A DNA stretch of 11,927 nt from an uncultured Anaerolineaceae bacterium (lineage in GTDB: Bacteria; Chloroflexota; Anaerolineae; Anaerolineales; Anaerolineaceae). The stretch spans positions 1 to 11,927 of the forward strand of contig CALCNO010000185.1 in NCBI GenBank assembly GCA_937897615.1, given 5' to 3'. Under the pieces are notes generated by a model, which saw only the letters and a list, made by a program, of their open reading frames with translations, had not been told where the DNA came from and searched no databases. The position numbers and the translations under genes were made by a program. Positions within the stretch are counted from its first letter, which is position 1; each line of letters starts with the position of its first letter. Below, piece after piece: positions 1 through 4,729 of this stretch.

Positions 1-64
1 CCTTGGTTAAATCTGAGAGTCTCAAAACAACCTTTGGTTCTGTTTTGACAGTCTCGAAACAACC
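1..64. repeat. About 32-bp direct repeat at the left edge
   Basis: AGTCTCAAAACAACC (18-32) and AGTCTCGAAACAACC (50-64) match at 14 of 15 positions with a 32-bp period, and CCTTGGTT (1-8) and CCTTTGGTT (31-39) repeat in the same register. The period is not a multiple of three, so the copies are read in different frames of the minus-strand gene. The similarity is therefore in the DNA rather than the protein. The array may continue beyond the window. Confidence -1.
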
Positions 65-1540
65 ATTGCCCAATAAAGTGATCCAAGAATCTAATTCGTC
101 TTGAACACAATGATCTTCTGATTTCACAAGAAGGGACGAAACAGCCTGTTGGATGGCTTGGTGTTGTGGAGTAAGTGGATCAATCCTCTGTACCTTGAAT
201 TTCCAACTATAGCTGCCCTCAGAATTGATCCGATGATCGATGCGCTCAACAAAAAGGGCTAATAGATCCTGAAGACGTTGCCGGCGAGAAAATTCATCAA
301 CGGTACGATCACTTAATTCATCCTTACGTTTTCCTCTCTCAATCCAGGCTGGAAGCCAGTTCGCCACAACGCGAGCGTTATTGATCCCTAGACGATTTGC
401 GATAGCTTGATATCCACCCTCAATCCAGACTGCATCTCGGATCTCGCCTGTCTCATCATTGAAGTAGCACAGATTGCGCAGAACCAGGACAAACATGGCA
501 GCATCTGCTCCGAGAACCGGTAACCAGTTTTTGAGAAAATACCACGTGACCAGGATGAAATCCCCCTGACCTAACAATCGGTCAGCAAGCTGATCTGCCA
601 GGGTCCCAAGTTCTCCGTCGAGCCGGTGACCAATCAATTCCCGGATGACATCCTGAACGGTCTGATAGTGTGGAATCATTTTGTCGAATTCTTCTTGAGG
701 GAGCCGCACCGGATAATGCAAGATGTCCTTTGGATTCGCGTTGATAGCCAATTGCAAAGCAGACTGAGGGGAATCCTGGATACCATGAGCCAGTAAGAAA
801 GTTTTCAAGTCTTCAGCATCCCCAGGTGTCAGCGGGGATTCGAATAGTTCATATTTGTTGGAGGACTTTTTGGCTCTTCCTGAGTTTTTATCTACTTCAT
901 GATCGGTGTCAATCTTTCTCGCAAACCATCCCAGACTGCTGCCGGGTTGTAATAAGCGAAAGAACTGAGCCCGGCTGATCCCAGCCCATTGGCAAATACG
1001 CTCAGCGCGAGCGGCAACTTTGCAGCTCCCTTTTCGAGCCTTTCCACCGCTCGCCAGGTAATATTCCTGCCATAATGCCATTATCAAGAAAATCATTTGT
1101 GATCCGACGTATGGCAGCCAGCGCAGGTAATATACAGGTAAGCGAACTACCCGGCTTGGCTCAATTAGGTAATTCCGGATGGAGCTGTAATGGATATCCA
1201 ACTCAATGGGATTGTCCTGAGAATCTTCCTGGTCTGGATCAACTTCCTGAGTGAGATCATCCCCATCATCAATTTCCTGGTCACAAACAACGAAACGAAC
1301 CTTAACCTCTCTGTTCATCACCCCCATTAGGAATCGCTGCAGGGTGGTCGTTAATCGGTTTTCTAACCACTCACGGCCATACGAATTCATGCAGCCGATC
1401 ACAAAGGTGTCATCTGAAAAATCCACCAGATGGGTTGGCTTCACCCAGGTACTAAAAGCCGCCCGCGACATATCCATTTCGAGGTTAGCAATTGCCGCTT
1501 GCCAGGCTTTCTCCGGTGAAAATTCAACGACTGCACTCAT
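1..1540 (-). CDS. DnaA domain I-like protein with tandem helix-turn-helix regions, candidate replication initiator (3' end outside window)
   Basis: A continuous minus-strand frame of 513 codons starts at ATG 1540 and runs off the left edge without a stop, so the C-terminus is missing. A weak Shine-Dalgarno (TAGGGA) lies 8 nt before the ATG. Residues 8-85 resemble DnaA domain I: an initial helix AWQAAIANLEMDMSRAAFSTW, here shortened to its key pattern W13, L20, F29, TW31-32, then a beta region and EWLENRL near 58-63, and VRFVV at 81-85. Residues 87-112 form an acidic linker. Helix-turn-helix-like segments follow at about 178-197 (ICQWAGISRAQFFRLL) and 374-398 (YQAIANRLGINNARVVANWL), each after a hydrophobic helical stretch, which suggests two winged-helix units. 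No AAA+ Walker motifs are seen, so it is not a true DnaA. Next to ParA and direct repeats, a plasmid-type initiator is the best inference; a regulator is the alternative. Confidence -1.
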   Translation of the reverse strand, partial: MSAVVEFSPEKAWQAAIANLEMDMSRAAFSTWVKPTHLVDFSDDTFVIGCMNSYGREWLENRLTTTLQRFLMGVMNREVKVRFVVCDQEIDDGDDLTQEVDPDQEDSQDNPIELDIHYSSIRNYLIEPSRVVRLPVYYLRWLPYVGSQMIFLIMALWQEYYLASGGKARKGSCKVAARAERICQWAGISRAQFFRLLQPGSSLGWFARKIDTDHEVDKNSGRAKKSSNKYELFESPLTPGDAEDLKTFLLAHGIQDSPQSALQLAINANPKDILHYPVRLPQEEFDKMIPHYQTVQDVIRELIGHRLDGELGTLADQLADRLLGQGDFILVTWYFLKNWLPVLGADAAMFVLVLRNLCYFNDETGEIRDAVWIEGGYQAIANRLGINNARVVANWLPAWIERGKRKDELSDRTVDEFSRRQRLQDLLALFVERIDHRINSEGSYSWKFKVQRIDPLTPQHQAIQQAVSSLLVKSEDHCVQDELDSWITLLGNGCFETVKTEPKVVLRLSDLTK

Positions 1541-1551
1541 AAAAGAAATCC

Positions 1552-1818
1552 CTATCGATAAAAAAAATAATCTCGAATAAAGCTAAATAAAGGCACAATT
1601 ACAGCCTTTTTTGGAAGAACGGTAGTTATCCCATTCCTTCCAGAAAAGACCCCTTTACGGGCTTCTTGTGGTTTCAACGTCAGCAACTCCGTCTGCGTCA
1701 ACGTCTGCGGCATGTCAGCAGCACGTCTGCGGCACGTCAGCATGGACGCAGACGTGATTCTTGGAGTGAAAATGAAATTGTTGATTTTCCAGGAAAGGTT
1801 AGAAGCCATTAGCATCAC
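1552..1818 (-). CDS. Doubtful 88-aa reading frame across the repeat-bearing spacer
   Basis: This frame could start at GTG 1818, ATG 1815 or ATG 1809 and ends at TAG 1552-1554. In its favour, ATG 1815 overlaps the stop of the upstream gene as TGATG, a translational-coupling geometry, and its own stop lies 11 nt before the start of the DnaA-like gene. Against it, the composition looks random, no motif or fold is recognisable, and the centre is made of direct repeats that are better explained as DNA-binding sites. It may be a leader-like small protein or just a stop-free stretch. I would not assign a function. Confidence -1.
   Translation of the reverse strand: MMLMASNLSWKINNFIFTPRITSASMLTCRRRAADMPQTLTQTELLTLKPQEARKGVFSGRNGITTVLPKKAVIVPLFSFIRDYFFYR
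1556..1600. other. AT-rich block beside the direct repeats
   Basis: About three quarters of these 45 bases are A or T, including a run of eight A residues and several AATAA-like steps. It lies between the initiator-like gene start and the direct repeats at 1677-1754. In iteron plasmids, an AT-rich segment next to the iterons is where strands open. That role here is inference from layout only. No clear consensus DnaA box was found in the spacer; TTATCCCAT at 1626-1634 matches only the first six positions. Confidence -1.
1677..1754. repeat. Iteron-like direct repeats, candidate origin or operator
   Basis: Two 20-bp copies, ACGTCTGCGGCATGTCAGCA at 1701-1720 and its one-mismatch twin at 1723-1742, are spaced 22 bp apart, about two helical turns. 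The core CGTCTGCG occurs again at 1690-1697 and inverted (CGCAGACG) at 1747-1754. The second half-motif ACGTCAGCA also occurs alone at 1677-1685. Regular same-face spacing plus half-sites is typical of iterons or of an autoregulatory operator. The position just upstream of the initiator-like gene suits either role. Confidence -1.
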
Positions 1819-2513
1819 TCCAGAAATAAAGTCTTCCCTATTGTCTTAGGAGACGGTTGCAGGATTAAGCTTCCATTGTGAAAAGCCTGTGAACCTTCTA
1901 TAACGAAGAAACAGACAACTTCTCCGACCGGTAAAGTATGCTCCCGCGCGATCGACCGAACTTCTTCCTTTAATAAAGCTGGAATTCGGAATGTCGCTCT
2001 TACTTCCCATTGGGGGATGGCTTCTTGGTCTTTCCTGAAATTTTTCTTTTTGGCTCCACCAGCTTTCTTTTCTGGAACCGGGAATGCATCAGCCAGCCAT
2101 TTATGGTTTGTCGGTTTTTGAACAGGCAAGATTGGGATTCCTTCATTGCCTTCAGAGTACAGGGTCATCCGCTGCGCCTTGGGGTACGCTAAAAGTTTGA
2201 TCTCTCCATTGCGGTAAAGTCTTGCGCCATATTCAAGGAACGCCCTAACGACTTCATCTCTAGGAACCGAAAGAGACTGAGCATCTTTGATAATCAAATC
2301 CACAACCTGCTGAGGTATTCCCCGGTACGTTACAGTTTCAAGCCGATGAACCTGTTCCCACTTACGGGATCTTTTCTTCCTGAAATCTGCTGTGGGGATT
2401 AAATCCAAGGGCTGTCGTGGGATCATAGTAGGTTCTTGTTGTTGATCCTCCTCAACCTCGGTTATTGGATTAGGGTCACGTAAACCTGTAAATGCGTCTC
2501 GCCTGGCCATCAT
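1815..2513 (-). CDS. Duplicated ribbon-helix-helix-like protein, probable DNA-binding partner of ParA
   Basis: This 232-aa protein contains two related segments, about residues 61-112 and 172-223. Each follows the same pattern: a short strand (TYRGIP / ATFRIP), a helix, a Pro and EVV start of a second helix (VPRDEVV / LPVGEVV), an F..xG turn, NG, then a short hydrophobic strand ending in P-x-K or PK. This fits a ribbon-helix-helix fold, in tandem in one chain. A basic stretch (FRKKRSRK, 44-51) and a lysine-rich linker (148-161) add DNA-binding character. The start could be ATG 2513 or ATG 2510; AGAGG, overlapping the parA stop, is better spaced for 2510. Only 5 bp separate it from parA. Small RHH proteins commonly serve as the centromere-binding partner and repressor in ParA systems, so that role is inferred. 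No CTPase-type ParB motif is seen. Confidence -1.
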   Translation of the reverse strand: MMARRDAFTGLRDPNPITEVEEDQQQEPTMIPRQPLDLIPTADFRKKRSRKWEQVHRLETVTYRGIPQQVVDLIIKDAQSLSVPRDEVVRAFLEYGARLYRNGEIKLLAYPKAQRMTLYSEGNEGIPILPVQKPTNHKWLADAFPVPEKKAGGAKKKNFRKDQEAIPQWEVRATFRIPALLKEEVRSIAREHTLPVGEVVCFFVIEGSQAFHNGSLILQPSPKTIGKTLFLE

Positions 2514-2518
2514 GACCT

Positions 2519-3289
2519 CTAATATTTCAATACAAGAGTTGCCAAAGCTTTATATTCCTCGGCAGCCCGCGTTTCTGGCGCATACTCAAAAATGGTCTTT
2601 GCCTCAGACCAACATTCACGCAAGACAGTCGCCCGATGAATGGGGGAAAGCACCTTGTCGCTGAATGTTGCCTGCAGATCCTGCAGGGAGTCGCGTGACT
2701 CGTTGGTACCATCAAAAAAGGTAGGTAATATCCCCAGCAATCCCCCTTGCCAATTCTTTTTGTCCCTCAAGGTTTGGATGGTTGTGACTGTCTTCGCTAA
2801 AGAATCTAATGATGCGAATTCAGTTGCCGTAGGAACAATCACCAGGTCAGCCGCCCAGATTGCACGTTCCTGTAAGCCACCCACTGATGGGGAGGTATCG
2901 AAAATGATGTAATCAAACCGATCTTTAGTGAATGTTTTTAGTAGACCTTTTATGTAGGAGATCGGTTGATCCTGGACACCCAACATCATTTGCGCAGCGG
3001 AGGTCATTGAGTTGCCTGGAATCAACTGTAAGAAATCACGGCCTGTATCACGGACCCATTGGCGAATAAATGTTATTTCACTGGGAGAGCCTGGTTGGGT
3101 TGTCAGAAAATAATACGTTCCCATTTGGCTATCCATACCCAACTTGGTTGCGCACTGTCCTTGAGGATCAAGGTCAATCAACAGCACTTGTTTAGTTTTC
3201 AGAGTGAGAGCATGTGCCAGATTTACGGCGGTGGTTGTCTTTCCTACCCCGCCTTTCTGATTCGAAATGGTGATGATTTTTGTGGTCAT
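2519..3289 (-). CDS. parA: ParA/Soj-family partition ATPase
   Basis: This 256-aa protein is a cytoplasmic MinD/ParA-superfamily ATPase that moves plasmid or chromosome cargo by ATP-dependent, nonspecific DNA binding. It carries the deviant Walker A motif NQKGGVGKTTT (residues 10-20, with signature K12 and catalytic K17), the A' motif LLIDLDPQGQ (36-45, D41) and Walker B FDYIIFDTSPS (125-135, D131). The Walker B tail is TSPS rather than the usual CPPS or APPS. It has no N-terminal HTH extension, so it matches the short (type Ib or chromosomal Soj) form and full family length. Start ATG 3289 is set by a strong AAGGAG that overlaps the stop of the upstream gene. The RHH-like gene 5 bp downstream is its probable partner. 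Identification is secure; whether it segregates a plasmid-like element is inferred from context. Confidence -1.
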   Translation of the reverse strand: MTTKIITISNQKGGVGKTTTAVNLAHALTLKTKQVLLIDLDPQGQCATKLGMDSQMGTYYFLTTQPGSPSEITFIRQWVRDTGRDFLQLIPGNSMTSAAQMMLGVQDQPISYIKGLLKTFTKDRFDYIIFDTSPSVGGLQERAIWAADLVIVPTATEFASLDSLAKTVTTIQTLRDKKNWQGGLLGILPTFFDGTNESRDSLQDLQATFSDKVLSPIHRATVLRECWSEAKTIFEYAPETRAAEEYKALATLVLKY

Positions 3290-3300
3290 TTGATTTCTCC

Positions 3301-3891
3301 TTAATCGATAAATTGCAGCTGTGTTCGGCCTTCATGACCGTGGACAGTAATGACATCTTCGAGAGATTGATAAACACCCATGGCATAAGGTTCCCTGAGC
3401 CAGTGAATGACCGCTAAACCACTGCTAAATACTGTTCCTTCTGCAACTTCACCAGTCCCTGAAACACCGGTGAGGTCTTCCACTCGAATCAACATAAATC
3501 GACGCATCTGACTGTTTGAAGATATTTGATTTGGTTTTCGAACCATACTTTCACCTTTAGCTTGGTTTCTACAACCTGTCCGCCGGCTGCGATCACGGAT
3601 TCTTGGCTTCTTCTGAATCACCTTGGAATTTGTCAGATCCATCAACAAGCCATCTTTATAAGTAAGGCGGCATCCTGAGGTAATGTGTTCAAACACGATT
3701 CCTTCCGGCCAGGTTGATTTCTCGTCCCGGTTGAGGCGGATATCGATCATTCGAAACAACCTCCCAAAGAACATTCCCGGATCATCATCGACCCTGGTTG
3801 GATCCATAATGACTTTCCAAACGTAGCCTCGAAGTTCAACGGGGTTCTTTTTATCTTGAGCAATAAAATAATCTAAGTCTTTACCTGGCAT
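3301..3891 (-). CDS. Unrecognised 196-aa protein, first gene of the partition operon
   Basis: The function is not recognised. A GGAGAG site about 9 nt before ATG 3891 supports the start, and the TAA stop overlaps the Shine-Dalgarno of parA, so the two are almost certainly co-transcribed and coupled. The N-terminal half (about 1-95) is an acidic/mixed globular-looking region. Residues 96-128 are very basic and low in hydrophobics, likely an unstructured linker. The C-terminal 67 residues (130-196) look like a compact alpha/beta unit with RRFMLIRVEDLTGVSGTG, a Trp-containing strand (AVIHW) and VHGHEG. I recall similar short stand-alone hypothetical proteins, but cannot verify this. An internal ATG (M116, 3544-3546) is preceded by AAAGGTGA and could give an 81-aa product with only the C-terminal unit. 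Confidence -1.
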   Translation of the reverse strand: MPGKDLDYFIAQDKKNPVELRGYVWKVIMDPTRVDDDPGMFFGRLFRMIDIRLNRDEKSTWPEGIVFEHITSGCRLTYKDGLLMDLTNSKVIQKKPRIRDRSRRTGCRNQAKGESMVRKPNQISSNSQMRRFMLIRVEDLTGVSGTGEVAEGTVFSSGLAVIHWLREPYAMGVYQSLEDVITVHGHEGRTQLQFID

Positions 3892-4138
3892 CTCGAATAG
3901 CTCTCCGAACCTTATAAACTAAGCCGGCAAACAGGTGCGCAAATAGACGGGCAGGGGAATAGAATTAGCCCTTACCTTATGCAGGCTTAATGAGATTGTG
4001 GAACACCCATGATTGGGGAATCAACAATTAAAAGTGCGATGCGCCATTATTGAATCAAGGAGGGCGCATCCTCCGTGAGAAAATAGATTTGAACCAATTG
4101 AATTGAAGTGAGGAATGAAGAAAAACAAGAAAAAGTAC
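3892..4138. promoter_or_regulatory. Intergenic region upstream of the partition operon with two dyads
   Basis: No gene is seen here. TGATT-GGGG-AATCA forms a perfect 5-bp dyad at 4010-4023. GATGCGCC (4038-4045) and GGCGCATC (4063-4070) form a perfect 8-bp inverted repeat 17 nt apart; the right arm can alternatively pair as GGAGG/CCTCC at 4059-4074. The minus-strand operon must start from a promoter in this stretch or a little to the right of it, but no convincing minus-strand -35/-10 pair was found. The dyads are candidate repressor sites, for example for the ribbon-helix-helix protein, or recombination-arm sites near the element end. Confidence -1.
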
Positions 4139-4167
4139 TTGACGAACCCACGTAAAACAGATACTAT
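4139..4167 (+). promoter_or_regulatory. Sigma70-like promoter facing the tRNA fragment
   Basis: TTGACG (4139-4144) and TACTAT (4162-4167) are separated by an ideal 17-bp spacer. The -35 matches consensus at five of six positions and the -10 at four of six. Transcription would start near 4174 and run through the tRNA 3' half to the terminator at 4357, giving a roughly 180-nt RNA. No good coding frame lies within it. Confidence -1.
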
Positions 4168-4277
4168 ACGAATATCGATTAGCTACCGCAGCGTGCCCGG
4201 CAAGCGTGGACCAGAGTTCGTCAGGTCGGCTGATTTGCAGAGCCCGCCGCACAAATGGCACGGATTCAGGATTTTGA

Positions 4278-4320
4278 CTCATAACCCGGAGGTCAGTGGT
4301 TCGAATCCACTCCCCGCTAC
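4278..4320. other. Candidate attachment site (attR-type) of an integrated element
   Basis: Tyrosine-recombinase elements often cross over at a tRNA anticodon loop and carry a copy of the 3' half, which restores the tRNA at one end and leaves the displaced 3' half at the other. Here the tRNA match begins sharply at the anticodon loop and is followed by a terminator, as expected for the displaced half with its native host flank. By this polarity the element lies to the left. The exact left boundary of the core is uncertain by a few bases and needs the intact tRNA copy for comparison. Confidence -1.
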
Positions 4321-4322
4321 TG
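4278..4322 (+). pseudogene. 3' half of a CAU-anticodon tRNA (probable initiator type), 5' half missing
   Basis: From the anticodon loop onward the sequence fits the tRNA fold base for base: loop CTCATAA (4278-4284, anticodon CAT 4280-4282), 3' anticodon strand CCCGG (4285-4289), variable AGGTC (4290-4294), T stem AGTGG / CCACT (4295-4299, 4307-4311) with loop TTCGAAT, acceptor strand CCCCGCT (4312-4318), discriminator A 4319. The next bases are CTG, so CCA is not encoded. Upstream the fit collapses: TTTGA before the loop cannot pair with CCCGG, and no AGCGGGG or CGCGGGG acceptor strand lies at the right distance. The CCC at positions 39-41 would pair with the GGG typical of initiator tRNA; elongator Met or tRNA-Ile2 remain possible. 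It is therefore a truncated, non-functional copy. Confidence -1.
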
Positions 4323-4325
4323 TTT

Positions 4326-4357
4326 CCGAGACGACCAGAAATGGTCGTTTTCGGTTT
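4326..4357 (+). terminator. Intrinsic terminator just after the tRNA fragment
   Basis: ACGACC (4331-4336) pairs perfectly with GGTCGT (4343-4348) around the loop AGAAAT. The stem extends after a small asymmetric bulge through CCGA (4326-4329) with TCGG (4351-4354), and TTT follows. TTTT also directly follows the inner stem at 4348-4351. It sits seven bases after the tRNA discriminator base, the usual place for the terminator of a tRNA transcript. Confidence -1.
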
Positions 4358-4584
4358 AAACATGCGTGATTTCCTTATCAGATGTTGTTTGAAGGAGGAT
4401 ACCTGAGATTTACATTGATTACAACCTGTTAATATCGATAGGGTGGTGGAGTAAAAACTATTAATTTTGATAGTATCGGTACACTTTACTGTACCCCCAA
4501 AAGGATGATTTGTTATGCATAGTGATTTTCCAGCAAGGGGGTGTAAGGTCACTCACCGCAAACCGTTTGGTGCGATATCTCGCT
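4358..4584. other. Non-coding stretch with one dyad
   Basis: I see no convincing gene on either strand. GGTACA (4478-4483) and TGTACC (4490-4495) form a perfect 6-bp inverted repeat with a 6-nt spacer, flanked by TTTTG (4465-4469) and CAAAA (4498-4502), which are also complementary. It could be a regulator site or the trace of a small insertion. Nothing else stands out. Confidence -1.
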
Positions 4585-4591
4585 TTGATAC

Positions 4592-4619
4592 TTGCTTTGT
4601 TTTATCGTATGTGTATAAT
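4592..4619 (+). promoter_or_regulatory. Probable promoter of the RHS gene
   Basis: A perfect -10 box TATAAT lies at 4614-4619. A weak -35 candidate TTGCTT lies at 4592-4597 with a 16-bp spacer; TTGATA at 4585-4590 is closer to consensus but too far away. The start would fall near 4626, leaving an untranslated leader of about 100 nt. The weak -35 suggests that an activator may be needed. Confidence -1.
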
Positions 4620-4625
4620 AGATTT

Positions 4626-4648
4626 AAAGAATAAGGGGTTTATTCTTT
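4626..4648. promoter_or_regulatory. Perfect 9-bp inverted repeat at the predicted transcription start
   Basis: AAAGAATAA (4626-4634) and TTATTCTTT (4640-4648) are perfect complements around GGGGT. The dyad begins 6 bp after the -10 box, so it covers about +1 to +23. It could be a repressor operator at the start site or a hairpin at the 5' end of the mRNA that protects it from decay. It lacks the following T run of a terminator. Confidence -1.
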
Positions 4649-4729
4649 GCGGGGCGTTTTAGAGTAATCATCAATACAAATTGTCGTTAGTTCGTGTGTA
4701 GCATTAACTCATCGCATCAGGAGGGTAAG

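Noticed and set aside
1..64. Start of a CRISPR array
   Set aside because: The 32-bp period leaves no room for spacers between repeats, and the copies lie inside an open coding frame.
1251..1580. Plus-strand frame of 109 codons opposite the DnaA-like gene
   Set aside because: It lies opposite the DnaA domain I-like coding region, which has clear protein motifs, and has no ribosome site or motif of its own.
1622..1635. DnaA box TTATCCCAT
   Set aside because: Only the first six of nine positions match the TTATCCACA consensus, and no second copy was found.
4203..4232. Possible decayed tRNA 5' half (GACC and GGTC could form a D stem), suggesting an intron-split tRNA
   Set aside because: The acceptor strand does not pair, the D loop lacks GG, and the 45-nt gap to the 3' half is far too short for a group I intron. 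Probably chance.
4115..4369. Plus-strand frame of 84 codons containing THNPEVSGSNPLPAT
   Set aside because: This is the sense-strand artefact of the same tRNA 3' half.
4055..4552. Minus-strand frame of 165 codons across the junction
   Set aside because: It contains GEWIRTTDLRVMS, the well-known artefact of translating the antisense of a tRNA 3' end. It starts with GTG and has no other protein-like feature.
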